A stretch of 62,204 bases of DNA, taken from positions 1-62,204 of the forward strand of contig NZ_BHGK01000004.1 of assembly GCF_003574295.1 (NCBI RefSeq), read 5' to 3'. Of this stretch, positions 28,201 through 35,981 are shown one piece after another. Position 1 is the stretch's first letter; each line of letters opens with the position of its first letter. The translations under genes were made by a program, and so were the position numbers. The notes beneath the pieces are model-generated. The model did no database searches, had not been told where the DNA came from, and saw only the letters and a list, made by a program, of their open reading frames with translations. The DNA is from Mediterraneibacter butyricigenes. Lineage in GTDB: Bacteria > Bacillota > Clostridia > Lachnospirales > Lachnospiraceae.

Positions 28201-28871
28201 CGTTTCAGTTCTTCTTTCTTTTTCAGATACTCTCGCGCAACCTGAGACTGTTTCTCCAACGGTCCAACCTGCTTCTCAAGCTCCGATAAAATGTCATTGA
28301 CGCGAAGAAGATTCTGACGTTCTTCTTCCAGCTTTTTCACGGAAAGGTTCTTACGTCGTTTAAATTTCACAATACCGGCCGCTTCATCAAACAATTCCCG
28401 TCGTTCTTCCGGTTTACCGCTCAGGATCCTTTCAATCTGCCCCTGTCCGATAATGGAATATCCTTCTTTTCCGATTCCGGTATCATAAAACAGCTCATTA
28501 ATGTCTTTCAGACGACATGCAGAACCATTGATCAGATATTCACTTTCTCCGGAACGGTATAATTTACGGGTAACCGTCACTTCCTGATACTCGATCGGAA
28601 GGCTGTGATCCGAATTGTCCAGCGTAATTGCAACCGATGCATAACTTAAGGGTTTACGGTTTTCTGTCCCTGAGAAAATAACATCCTGCATAGAACCGCC
28701 ACGCAACTGTTTGACTCTCTGTTCTCCGAGTACCCAGCGCACCGCATCCGCAACATTACTCTTTCCACTTCCGTTCGGGCCTACAATTCCCGTAATCCCA
28801 TTGTGAAAATCAAATTTGATCTTATGGGCAAATGACTTAAACCCCTGTACTTCTATACTCTTTAAATACAT
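25284..28871 (-). CDS. smc: Chromosome segregation protein SMC
   Basis: A 1195-aa condensin ATPase. The N-terminal Walker A GPNGSGKSN lies at about residues 32-40, long coiled coils at about 165-505 and 675-1020, the hinge between (starting near VPGLLGVVADIIKTD), and the C-terminal head has LSGGEKALTAISLLFA and CLLDEIEAALDD. Length is typical (about 1185-1195). GGAG precedes the ATG. It is 6 bp after the rnc stop and 22 bp before ftsY. It compacts and organises the chromosome together with ScpAB, which are not in this window. Confidence 0.98.
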   Translation of the reverse strand: MYLKSIEVQGFKSFAHKIKFDFHNGITGIVGPNGSGKSNVADAVRWVLGEQRVKQLRGGSMQDVIFSGTENRKPLSYASVAITLDNSDHSLPIEYQEVTVTRKLYRSGESEYLINGSACRLKDINELFYDTGIGKEGYSIIGQGQIERILSGKPEERRELFDEAAGIVKFKRRKNLSVKKLEEERQNLLRVNDILSELEKQVGPLEKQSQVAREYLKKKEELKRFDINMFLLETDRLKEQIADLDEKIKLSSGEMAASRQKFEERKNEYETIEDEIEEINQEIEKAKRQLNETTLLKQQLEGQINVLNEQINTARTNDEHYSNRVSIIQAELAARSLKKKDFETEQERLMGELQEKHALDQKANEELLRIQQEILKFTNVLETAQNDLVELLNNRASTSAKIQYFDSTREQFELQQTQIREQIKAAKEEMESQASRRESFAENLKEITEKITAQQEIVAENEKKISGYQKELDQKQDAFLNSQREYHREASRLESLKNMTERYDGYGNSIRRVMSQKERVPGLLGVVADIIKTDRKYELAMETALGGSIQNIVTDTEDTAKKMISYLKQNKFGRATFLPLTTVKNYGGFPKPEALKEEGVIGTADRLAKTDPRFQEIASSLLGRTLVVDHIDHGTRIARKYRQSLRIVTLEGDLINPGGSMTGGAFKNSSNLLSRRREVEELEKKTGTLKLAMEDLSAQVEELKALRAGCYAKNDELQQILQKDYVVQNTARMNSEQIERRIREIQRSVEQNELQLAKLDEKLLGVEENKTSIHLELETSNRMEAELNHRIEEAQKELEESRAQEQEKQKASEAVHLAHASIEQQSQFIMENIERLDQESLKFQKELEELDQNQSGASEEIRQKEAEIEDIRRTINDSAELFEEIEQEIEDQTKRREELTLKHKRFLSQREELSQRIADLDKEVFRLTSRKEGYEEASEKQINYMWEEYEITYNYALSVRDETLTDLSFMKKQIQSLKQEIRALGNVNVNAIEEYKSVSERYEFLKEQHDDLIEAEESLVKIIEELDEAMRKQFMEQFARISKEFDHVFRQLFGGGKGTLELMEDADILEAGVRIIAQPPGKKLQNMMQLSGGEKALTAISLLFAIQNLKPSPFCLLDEIEAALDDSNVTRFAQYLHKLTKNTQFIVITHRRGTMNAADRLYGITMQEKGVSTLVSVDLLEGELETQEEVRNEGK

Positions 28872-28877
28872 GTAATT

Positions 28878-29576
28878 CTATTCTCCATGGTTTGTTTCCC
28901 GCAAAGTCAGGATGGTCTGGTAAGCTGCCTGCTGTTCTGCCGCTTTCTTCGTGCGACCGATTCCTTTTCCATAAACTTTCTCCCCAATCTTTACATTGAC
29001 TTCAAAAGATTTCTTATGGTCAGGACCTTCTTCTTTTACAAGCTGATAGCTTAACTCACCCAGGTCCGATGCCTGCACGATTTCCTGTAAGATAGTCTTG
29101 CTATCGTAAAAGAGAATTTTATCTTCCAGATCCTTCAAAATAAACCGATGTATAAACTCTTTTGCACTAGTAAAACCACCGTCCAGATAAATTGCTCCGA
29201 TCAGAGCTTCCATTGCATCAGAAGTCACAGACTCCCGCTCCCGGCCCCCAGTCGTCTCTTCTCCCTTTCCGAGAAGCAGATAATCCCCCAGATCGATCTC
29301 CCTTGCGCAAAATGCAAGGGCTGGTTCACAGACCATACTCGCTCTCATCTTGGTCAGTTTACCTTCCGGCTCTGTGGGATGTTCATGAAAAAGGTACTCG
29401 CTAGATACCACTTCAAGTACCGCATCGCCCAGAAACTCCAGCCGTTCGTTGCACTGCCATTTTTCCAACCGTTTTTCATTCGTATAAGAACTGTGCATCA
29501 GGGCATTGGTACACAATTCTTTCTGTTTAAATGTATATCCTATCTTTTTTTCTAACTCTGCCTGATTTCTACTCAT
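28878..29576 (-). CDS. rnc: Ribonuclease III
   Basis: A 232-aa double-strand-specific endonuclease, processing rRNA precursors and mRNAs. The nuclease domain (about 5-150) contains NERLEFLGDAVLE with the metal-binding acidic residues and a second acidic site in SDAMEALIGAIYLDGG. The double-stranded RNA-binding domain covers about 157-227, ending GRTKKAAEQQAA. AGGATGGA precedes the ATG. A terminator just upstream (29597-29618) separates it from acpP; some readthrough or an unseen promoter must express it. Confidence 0.97.
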   Translation of the reverse strand: MSRNQAELEKKIGYTFKQKELCTNALMHSSYTNEKRLEKWQCNERLEFLGDAVLEVVSSEYLFHEHPTEPEGKLTKMRASMVCEPALAFCAREIDLGDYLLLGKGEETTGGRERESVTSDAMEALIGAIYLDGGFTSAKEFIHRFILKDLEDKILFYDSKTILQEIVQASDLGELSYQLVKEEGPDHKKSFEVNVKIGEKVYGKGIGRTKKAAEQQAAYQTILTLRETNHGE

Positions 29577-29596
29577 TCTTCCATCCTATGAAAACG

Positions 29597-29618
29597 AAAA
29601 AGCCCATACGGGCTTTTT
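29597..29618 (-). terminator. Terminator between acpP and rnc
   Basis: Short hairpin AAAAAGCCC (29597-29605) / GGGCTTTTT (29610-29618), T-rich on both strands, 12 bp after acpP and 20 bp before the rnc start. Confidence 0.7.
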
Positions 29619-29629
29619 CTGATCCTTTT

Positions 29630-29860
29630 TTAATCTAAAACATTTTTGATCTGGTCAACCGCATCCTGAACTGTCACAATCTTTTCTGCATCATCATTAT
29701 TGATCTCGATATCAAACTCTTCCTCGATTCCCATAATAATCTGGAAAATATCCAGCGAATCCGCACCAAGATCATCCACAAATTTGGTGTCCGGTGTAAT
29801 ATCTTCCTTTGGTACATTCATAACTTCTGCGATAATGTCCTGCATCTTTTCAAATTCCAT
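29630..29860 (-). CDS. acpP: Acyl carrier protein
   Basis: A 76-aa acidic carrier protein. The phosphopantetheine-attachment serine is Ser35 in DLGADSLD. It carries growing acyl chains in fatty-acid synthesis. Predicted helices and length match AcpP. GGAGAGG precedes the ATG. It is 114 bp after plsX and followed by a terminator; the elongation genes (fab) are not in the window. Confidence 0.96.
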   Translation of the reverse strand: MEFEKMQDIIAEVMNVPKEDITPDTKFVDDLGADSLDIFQIIMGIEEEFDIEINNDDAEKIVTVQDAVDQIKNVLD

Positions 29861-29974
29861 AATTAATCCTCTCCTTTATCTTTTCCTGACATTTTGTTCT
29901 GTATATCTTTTTATTTCTTTGCAGTCTTGATTTTCTGTTGATTTTAGGTTCTAACCTTTATTTATACAGTAATC

Positions 29975-31012
29975 TTATACGTCCTTGTTCTCTTCATCCG
30001 ATGCTCGCTGTTCCTTCAGCCCTTCCTGAATCTTTTCGTTGATCTTCTGCTCGTGGAACTGTACACACTGAAGAATGGAATTCTTCACTTCCTTGGCAGT
30101 CGAACTTCCGTGAGTTTTCACAACCAGACCATTCAGCCCCAGAAGCGGTGCACCTCCGTATTCACTGGCATCAAATGTCTTCAGCGTTTCCTTCAGAGCC
30201 GGTTTCACAAGGAGTGCTCCGATCTTGCTTCGAAGCGTACTCATCATGCCGCCTTTGATTTTTGAGATCAGGGTCGCCCCCAGACCTTCATACAGCTTTA
30301 AGATTACATTTCCCACAAAGGCTTCACAGACGATCACATCCGCTACTCCAGACGGAATATCTCTTGCTTCCACACTTCCGATAAAATCGATATCCTCGCA
30401 GGCCTTCAGCATCGGAAACGTCTCTTTTACCAGTGCATTTCCCTTTTCTTCTTCTGCACCAATATTTACGATCCCAACCTTCGGTTTCTTTACGCCGATT
30501 ACATGTTCCATATAGATAGAACCCATCTTCGCAAACTGAACCAGATGAGAGGGTCTCGCGTCTACATTTGCCCCACAGTCAATCAGCAGAGAGACTCCCT
30601 TCGCTGTCGGAATCAACGGTGCCAGCGGAGCACGTTCGATCCCTTTGATCCTTCCTACGATTACCTGGCCGCCGACCAGTACCGCACCGGAACTTCCCGC
30701 TGAAACAAAGGCATCTGCTTCGCCTTCTTTCACCAGTTTCATTGCTTTCACGATCGAAGAGTCTTTCTTTCTGCGGATTGCCATAACCGGAGGTTCCGCA
30801 GTCTCGATTACTTCCGTTGCATCTACGATCCGGATCTGTTCCTCAGGATAGGTATATTTCGCCAGTTCCTGCTTTATCACTTCTTCTTTGCCGGTCAGGA
30901 TCACTTCAATCTCTTTGCGTGAATTGACGGCATCAACTGCTCCTTTTACGATCTCTCCGGGTGCGTTGTCTCCACCCATCGCATCAAGAGCAACTCTCGT
31001 CATATCTGACAT
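29975..31012 (-). CDS. plsX: Phosphate acyltransferase PlsX
   Basis: A 345-aa enzyme converting acyl-ACP and phosphate into acyl-phosphate, the donor for glycerolipid synthesis by PlsY. The start VALDAMGGDNAP (residues 7-18), FVSAGSSGAVL and the FVGNVILKLYEGLG segment are family signatures. AGGAGG precedes the ATG. It has its own promoter at 31043-31071, placed just after the rpmF terminator, and is followed by acpP. Confidence 0.97.
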   Translation of the reverse strand: MSDMTRVALDAMGGDNAPGEIVKGAVDAVNSRKEIEVILTGKEEVIKQELAKYTYPEEQIRIVDATEVIETAEPPVMAIRRKKDSSIVKAMKLVKEGEADAFVSAGSSGAVLVGGQVIVGRIKGIERAPLAPLIPTAKGVSLLIDCGANVDARPSHLVQFAKMGSIYMEHVIGVKKPKVGIVNIGAEEEKGNALVKETFPMLKACEDIDFIGSVEARDIPSGVADVIVCEAFVGNVILKLYEGLGATLISKIKGGMMSTLRSKIGALLVKPALKETLKTFDASEYGGAPLLGLNGLVVKTHGSSTAKEVKNSILQCVQFHEQKINEKIQEGLKEQRASDEENKDV

Positions 31013-31042
31013 CTTTTATCCTCCTAAATACTGCTGCTATTC

Positions 31043-31071
31043 ATTCTACTAAACATTGCTTTAAAAATCAA
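31043..31071 (-). promoter_or_regulatory. plsX promoter
   Basis: TTGATT (31066-31071), 17-bp spacer, TAGAAT (31043-31048) on the minus strand, 30 bp before the plsX ATG and directly downstream of the rpmF terminator. Confidence 0.65.
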
Positions 31072-31090
31072 TAATCGGCATAAAAAAAAC

Positions 31091-31122
31091 AAAAAAGGGA
31101 TCAAACCAAGCGGTTCAATCCC
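31091..31122 (-). terminator. Terminator after rpmF
   Basis: Stem GGGATCAAACC (31097-31107) / GGTTCAATCCC (31112-31122), 11 bp with one mismatch pair, then a long T-run on the minus strand. It lies 24 bp past the rpmF stop. Confidence 0.85.
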
Positions 31123-31146
31123 TGATTCCTCATGCATTTGTCTCAA

Positions 31147-31326
31147 TTAGTCAACGCTGATGATTTCTTTTTTGTTGTAGCTTCCGCAAGCCTTGCATAC
31201 TCTGTGAGGCATCATAAGCTCTCCACATTTGCTGCATTTTACAAGATTCGGAGCACTCATCTTCCAGTTTGCTCTTCTCTTATCTCTTCTTGCTTTGGAA
31301 GATTTATTCTTTGGACAGATAGACAT
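31147..31326 (-). CDS. rpmF: 50S ribosomal protein L32
   Basis: A 59-aa ribosomal protein. It begins MSICPKNKSSKARRDKRRA and carries the zinc ribbon CSKCGELMMPHRVCKACG (residues 31-48), so this is the four-cysteine (zinc-binding) form. The ATG is preceded by AGGAGGTG, which overlaps the end of the upstream yceD gene. Position after yceD and before plsX is the conserved order. Confidence 0.97.
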   Translation of the reverse strand: MSICPKNKSSKARRDKRRANWKMSAPNLVKCSKCGELMMPHRVCKACGSYNKKEIISVD

Positions 31327-31329
31327 AGG

Positions 31330-31857
31330 TTACACCTCCTTAAAATTCTTAAACAGATCACGGACAACTGACATTCTTGGATCAAGACTTGTATCTTCAC
31401 AATCACAAGTACCCTTATTTAGGTTCTGACCACAAACATTACAAATGCCCTTGCAATCTTCACTGCAAAGAACTTTCATCGGCCATCCTATTAATATCTC
31501 GTTATAGAGCATTTTGTCCACGTCAAGATAATATCCGTCAATATAATTCGATTCATCGAATCCTTCGTCCAGTTCCGCATCAGATTTTGAGAGATCTACA
31601 TGCTTGTCCGCATCCAGAACAAGTTCCTGTTCCACATCTTCCAGACACCGATCGCAGGGAATCAGAACACAGATTTTCGATCTCGCCTGAATCTTCAGTT
31701 CACGATTCTTAACATGGGAAACATGGATCTCAACCGGATCCTTTCGTATAATCGGATAGGTTCCTGCTCTCATCTGAACCGAATCCATATCCAGCTGTAC
31801 AGTCTCATTAATCGGTTGATGACGGTCTGATAACACGTCTGATAGGTTCAATAACAT
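31330..31857 (-). CDS. yceD: YceD family (DUF177) protein
   Basis: A 175-aa protein of the YceD/DUF177 family, which accompanies rpmF in most bacteria and has been linked to rRNA accumulation and L32 in other organisms. The ATG at 31855-31857 has AGGGGTG upstream. Four clustered cysteines (CSEDCKGICNVCG, about residues 135-147) plus two nearby (CDCE) suggest zinc binding. It ends 3 bp before rpmF, so translation is probably coupled. A strong promoter lies at 31885-31912. Confidence 0.92.
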   Translation of the reverse strand: MLLNLSDVLSDRHQPINETVQLDMDSVQMRAGTYPIIRKDPVEIHVSHVKNRELKIQARSKICVLIPCDRCLEDVEQELVLDADKHVDLSKSDAELDEGFDESNYIDGYYLDVDKMLYNEILIGWPMKVLCSEDCKGICNVCGQNLNKGTCDCEDTSLDPRMSVVRDLFKNFKEV

Positions 31858-31884
31858 TGCTTCACCCCTATTCACACAAAGATT

Positions 31885-31912
31885 ATTATATCATGTAAAA
31901 GACATTTGTCAA
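31885..31912 (-). promoter_or_regulatory. yceD-rpmF promoter
   Basis: TTGACA (31907-31912), 16-bp spacer, TATAAT (31885-31890) on the minus strand. Both hexamers match the consensus exactly. Confidence 0.8.
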
Positions 31913-31940
31913 TTAGTTTTTCCATTATTTTTTGCAAGAC

Positions 31941-31999
31941 ACTAAAAAAGATTCACCGGACCTTTTTGTCGTATGCATGGCAACTAAAAAAGATTCACC
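31941..31999 (+). repeat. 17-bp direct repeats inside a short intergenic repeat
   Basis: ACTAAAAAAGATTCACC occurs at 31941-31957 and again at 31983-31999. The spacer includes CCTTTTTGTCGTATGC and closely resembles 22551-22593. It lies between the yceD promoter and the ackA terminator. Confidence 0.55.
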
Positions 32000-32000
32000 A

Positions 32001-32036
32001 AAAAATCTCATCCGTGTCTTCCGGATGAGATTTTTG
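32001..32036 (-). terminator. Bidirectional terminator after ackA
   Basis: Stem of 14 pairs, AAAAATCTCATCCG (32001-32014) / CGGATGAGATTTTT (32022-32035), 25 bp past the ackA stop. T-rich on both strands. Confidence 0.85.
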
Positions 32037-32060
32037 AGCTGTGAATTTTTCAGGATGTTT

Positions 32061-33251
32061 CTATACCAATGCTACCGTTTCACGTGCAATTGCCAGTTCT
32101 TCATTGGTCGGTACTACGTATACATTTACCTTGGAATCCGGTGTGGAAATTCTGACTTCTTCTCCGCGGGTCTTGTTAGCATCCTCATCCAGAGTAATTC
32201 CAAGATATTTCAGGTTCTCACATACCAGTTCACGGATTCTGCCGTCATTCTCACCGATACCTGCTGTAAACGCGATATTGTCTACTCCGTTCATGGCTGC
32301 GACATAACTTCCTACATATTTAGCCACACGATATGCAAACACTTCCTGTGCAGTTGCTGCCTTTTCATTTCCGCTCTTGGCACCTGCTTCCAGATCACGG
32401 AAGTCACTGGAAAGATTTCCGGAAAGTCCATATACTCCGGACTTCTTATTTAATACATTTAATACACCGGCAATATCCAGTCCCTCTTTGTTTGCGATAA
32501 ATTCTACGATCGCCGGATCCAGGTCTCCGGAACGGGTTCCCATAACCAGACCCTCCAGTGGTGTAAATCCCATGGATGTATCTACGGATTTTCCGTTTTC
32601 TACAGCACAGATACTTGATCCGTTACCAAGGTGGCATACGATGGTCTTCGTCTGATCATATGGTTTTCCAACGATCTCTGCCATACGTTTGGATACAAAG
32701 CTATGACTGGTTCCGTGGAATCCGTAACGTCTGATCTTATATTTTTCATAATAGTCATATGGAAGTCCATACATATAGGCTTTCTTCGGCATCGTCTGGT
32801 GGAATGCGGTATCAAATACTGCAACCATCGGTGTACCAGGCATCAGCTCTTTGCAGGCATTGATTCCGATAATATTTGCCGGATTATGAAGCGGTGCAAG
32901 CTCGTTACATGCTTCGATCTCACTCAATACTTCCTCTGTAATTACAACAGAAGAAGCAAATTTCTCTCCACCATGTACGACACGGTGTCCGACTGCTCCG
33001 ATCTCTGCCAGATTCTTTACCACACCTGTTGTCTCATCTGTCAGTGCGTCAATTACATAAGAAATTGCCTCTTTATGTGTCGGCATTGCTTTGTCCTCTT
33101 TGACCTTCTCTCCGCCCTGCGGCTGATAGGTCAGGCTTCCGTCGATTCCGATTCTTTCGCAAAGTCCCTTTGCCAGAACCTGCTTAGATTCTGAATTGAT
33201 TAACTGGAATTTCAAAGATGAACTTCCACAATTGATGACTAAGATATTCAT
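32061..33251 (-). CDS. ackA: Acetate kinase
   Basis: A 396-aa enzyme converting acetyl-phosphate and ADP to acetate and ATP, the energy-yielding end of acetate fermentation. The ASKHA signatures [12 protein letters not shown] (residues 5-16), [21 protein letters not shown] and [26 protein letters not shown] (split over about 205-230) are present. AGGAGG precedes the ATG. The partner pta is about 27 kb away at 59972-60970, so the pair is not an operon here. A TTGTTA-17-TATAAT promoter lies at 33324-33352, divergent from tmcAL. Confidence 0.98.
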   Translation of the reverse strand: MNILVINCGSSSLKFQLINSESKQVLAKGLCERIGIDGSLTYQPQGGEKVKEDKAMPTHKEAISYVIDALTDETTGVVKNLAEIGAVGHRVVHGGEKFASSVVITEEVLSEIEACNELAPLHNPANIIGINACKELMPGTPMVAVFDTAFHQTMPKKAYMYGLPYDYYEKYKIRRYGFHGTSHSFVSKRMAEIVGKPYDQTKTIVCHLGNGSSICAVENGKSVDTSMGFTPLEGLVMGTRSGDLDPAIVEFIANKEGLDIAGVLNVLNKKSGVYGLSGNLSSDFRDLEAGAKSGNEKAATAQEVFAYRVAKYVGSYVAAMNGVDNIAFTAGIGENDGRIRELVCENLKYLGITLDEDANKTRGEEVRISTPDSKVNVYVVPTNEELAIARETVALV

Positions 33252-33323
33252 TGTTTTCTCTTCCTCCTCTTACTTCACCGATTGAAACGCTCTCTGTCAC
33301 GTTTCATATGTCTTTCGTGCACA

Positions 33324-33352
33324 ATTATACCGCAATGAATCATGGCTAACAA
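33324..33352 (-). promoter_or_regulatory. ackA promoter
   Basis: TTGTTA (33347-33352), 17-bp spacer, TATAAT (33324-33329) on the minus strand, 72 bp before the ackA ATG. Confidence 0.65.
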
Positions 33353-33502
33353 GATGTTTTATGTGTATTTTTACGTGCAATCCGTATTTTTCCGACTTTT
33401 TTTGCAATTTTTGTTGTATAATATATACAAGTAGTTTTTTTAACAAATCTGTTATTTATTTCACATTGTATAATCTAATTGTTTTACGAAAGAGAGGTTC
33501 TT

Positions 33503-34735
33503 ATGAAAGTTGTCGGATTAATTGCAGAATATAACCCATTTCACAACGGTCATGCCTACCACATCCAAAAAGCAAAAGAACTGACCGGAGCAGATTCCGT
33601 CATCGTCTTGATGAGTGGAGATTTTGTGCAGAGAGGAGCTCCTGCCGTGATGTCCAAATATCTCCGAACCCAAATGGCACTACAGGCAGGCGCCAGCGCC
33701 GTATTCGAACTTCCGGTCTGCTATGCCACCGGAAGTGCCGAACTTTTTGCCTATGGTGCTGTCTCTCTTTTGGATCGTCTCGGAGTCGTTGACAGCCTGT
33801 GTTTCGGCAGCGAATGTGACAATCTGTCCGAACTGGATAAAATTGCTTCTGTTCTGGTCTCTGAACCGGAAGCCTATAGCTGCGTACTGAAACGTGAGTT
33901 AAAGAAGGGTGCCTCTTATCCATCTGCCCGCCAGAAAGCACTTCAATCCTATTTTCAGACAGAAGACTGTGCTTTTCTGTTGGAGCAGCCAAACAATATC
34001 CTTGGAATCGAATATCTGAAAGCGCTGAAAAAGCTTCATTCAAAGATCCGTCCTTACACGATTCGCAGGGTAGAATCTGATTATCACGAGACGGAACTGC
34101 AGGAACATTACAGTTCTGCTTCTTCTCTTCGCCATTTTCTCACCCGTTCCGAGCAGTTTCCTGAGGATTTAGAACGACAGGTTCCCTCTTCTGTTCTGCC
34201 GCTTTATCGGGAGACTTTTCGACGGGAATATCCCGTCACACCGAATGCGCTCTCTTCCATTACGCAATATATGCTTTTAAAAACACCGGTAAAAAAGCTG
34301 TGCCGTTATATGGATATGAGTGAAGATCTTGCCCGCAGGATCAAAAATCAGTTTCATCATTATACTGATTACCAACAATTCTGTGAACTGCTAAAAACAA
34401 AGGAACTGACCTATACCCGGATTTCCCGTGCTCTGCTTCATACCGTCCTCGGAATCAAGCAGAAACGAACCGATGCATTCTTAAACGATCAGGTTCATTA
34501 TTACGCTCATTTGCTGGGATTTCGCAAAGACCAGAAACAGATCCTTAGTGTCATCAAAAAAGAAAGTGATCTTCTACTCTTTACCAGAACTGCCGATGAG
34601 AAGAAACTGTCAAAAGCCGGAAAAGCCATGCGCAGACAGGATGTGTTTGCTTCCAATTTATATCAGACCCTGATATCCGGACAGTATCACACTCCTTTTG
34701 AAAATGATCTGAAAAAATCTGTGCTGAAGATCTGA
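33503..34735 (+). CDS. tmcAL: tRNA(Met) cytidine acetate ligase (TmcAL / YlbM family)
   Basis: A 410-aa nucleotidyltransferase-fold protein. Its family makes acetyl-AMP from acetate and ATP and acetylates C34 of elongator tRNA-Met. I chose the ATG at 33503 because AGAGAGG precedes it; the frame opens earlier at a TTG. The HxGH-type motif NPFHNGHAYHI (residues 12-22) and VLMSGDFVQRGAPAV are family signatures. It is divergent from ackA, the enzyme that makes acetate, with 251 bp between. The C-terminal half (about 240-410) is less conserved. Confidence 0.88.
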   Translation: MKVVGLIAEYNPFHNGHAYHIQKAKELTGADSVIVLMSGDFVQRGAPAVMSKYLRTQMALQAGASAVFELPVCYATGSAELFAYGAVSLLDRLGVVDSLCFGSECDNLSELDKIASVLVSEPEAYSCVLKRELKKGASYPSARQKALQSYFQTEDCAFLLEQPNNILGIEYLKALKKLHSKIRPYTIRRVESDYHETELQEHYSSASSLRHFLTRSEQFPEDLERQVPSSVLPLYRETFRREYPVTPNALSSITQYMLLKTPVKKLCRYMDMSEDLARRIKNQFHHYTDYQQFCELLKTKELTYTRISRALLHTVLGIKQKRTDAFLNDQVHYYAHLLGFRKDQKQILSVIKKESDLLLFTRTADEKKLSKAGKAMRRQDVFASNLYQTLISGQYHTPFENDLKKSVLKI

Positions 34736-34763
34736 GACACAAAAGAAGAGATTGATTATCCTC

Positions 34764-34893
34764 TCGCAAAAGGTTGCAACGGGAACCGCTTGCGCTTGCC
34801 TTCGCCTCATAGAGATACCCTTCGAGCGGCGCTAACGCTTGCTCTCAGAAAGTACTGGGGCTTCGGATGTTCCCTTATGCATTCCTTTTGCGA
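34764..34893 (+). repeat. Dispersed structured intergenic element, copy C
   Basis: Outer arms TCGCAAAAGG (34764-34773) and CCTTTTGCGA (34884-34893), inner arms GGGAAC (34781-34786) / GTTCCC (34869-34874), and an apical hairpin GAGC...GCTC. Its interior is about 85 percent identical to copy A. It lies between the convergent tmcAL and degV genes, 28 bp after the tmcAL stop. Apart from the degV terminator the 34736-35107 gap holds nothing else recognisable. Confidence 0.8.
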
Positions 34894-35018
34894 AATGGAG
34901 ATAACTCGGAAATATTAGGTAGATGGTAAATAATCGAAGTCTTTGTGAGCTTTTAAAGGATTCGCTACTCCTGAAAATAGACGGCAGAAAATAAAGGAGC
35001 TGCGTATGAAACGGTAAA

Positions 35019-35074
35019 GAAAAAAACGAAAGAAGCATGAATTCCCACAAAAAATATGAGCAATTCCATGCTTC
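35019..35074 (-). terminator. Terminator after degV
   Basis: Stem GAAGCATG (35032-35039) / CATGCTTC (35067-35074), extended by AATT pairs, then a T-run on the minus strand (35020-35031). Confidence 0.7.
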
Positions 35075-35107
35075 TTTTATTTTGCTTTAAATGTAATTCC
35101 GGATTTT

Positions 35108-35968
35108 TTACGCCTCCACCACTTTGGTACAGGTCACTGCCAGAGACCCCGGTCCGATGTGACAGGATACGCTCAGGGATAACGGATTCATAACAATTTC
35201 GTATCCCGGAAAGGCCCCCTGCACTTCCTCTTTCCATTTCTGTACTTCCTCTTCATCTCTGCTGGTATAAGCGATTCCGAGTACCATTTTTTTGCCGGCA
35301 AAACGAGTCTCAAGATCATTTTTAATCGCTTTGAGCATCGTCCTTTTTGCTGCTTTTACTCCCCGCACCTTCGCAAAGGAATCTAGCTTTTCTCCCTGGA
35401 GTTGTAATACAGGCTTCAGATTCAACATGGAGCCAAGCGCTGCCGCTGCCGGAGTGATGCGCCCACCTTTTTTCAGGTATTTCAGGGTATCCACCATAAT
35501 ATAGATACTAGCTTCCAGTTTTTCCTCTTCCAGGATCTGTTTAATCTCTTCTGCCGATTTTCCCGCTTTTACAAGAGCCATCGCATCGTAAACGGACTGT
35601 TCCTGGGTCACGGAAATCCTCTGATTATCAACCACGTGAACTTTTCCATCGTAATCGTCTGCCAGTGTCATTGCTGTCTGGCAGGAGCCACTCAAACCGC
35701 TGGACATCGGAATATGAACGATCTCATCATACTCTTTTAAAATGTTTTCCCAAAAATCCATCAGATCTCCCGGAGATGGCTGAGATGTGGAAATATCCGC
35801 ATCTTCCTGTAACTTTTTATAAAAATCTTCCTGAGTCAGGGAGATATCCTCAAAATATAGCTCTCCATCAATATAAAATGGCATCGGAAGAACGAAAATC
35901 CCTAATTCTTTTCCCCGTTCCTGTGTAATACCACTGTTACTGTCTGTAACAATTGCAATTTTATTCAT
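35108..35968 (-). CDS. DegV family fatty-acid-binding protein
   Basis: A 286-aa DegV (FakB-like) protein. Such proteins hold a fatty acid and present it to the FakA kinase. Signatures are IAIVTDSNSGIT (residues 4-15), the DISTSQPSPGDLMD loop and HIPMSSGLSGSCQTA with the ligand-contacting serines. Length is typical. AAGGATA precedes the ATG. It is 13 bp after the PFL/DUF711 gene and ends the polA-coaE cluster; no fakA homologue is visible, so the partner is elsewhere. The bound lipid is unknown. Confidence 0.92.
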   Translation of the reverse strand: MNKIAIVTDSNSGITQERGKELGIFVLPMPFYIDGELYFEDISLTQEDFYKKLQEDADISTSQPSPGDLMDFWENILKEYDEIVHIPMSSGLSGSCQTAMTLADDYDGKVHVVDNQRISVTQEQSVYDAMALVKAGKSAEEIKQILEEEKLEASIYIMVDTLKYLKKGGRITPAAAALGSMLNLKPVLQLQGEKLDSFAKVRGVKAAKRTMLKAIKNDLETRFAGKKMVLGIAYTSRDEEEVQKWKEEVQGAFPGYEIVMNPLSLSVSCHIGPGSLAVTCTKVVEA

Positions 35969-35981
35969 CTAAGTATCCTTT

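Noticed and set aside
34764-34893. Integron attC site
   Set aside because: The GTTGCAAC and GGGAAC/GTTCCC blocks faintly resemble such sites, but the RYYYAAC/GTTRRRY layout and an integrase are absent.
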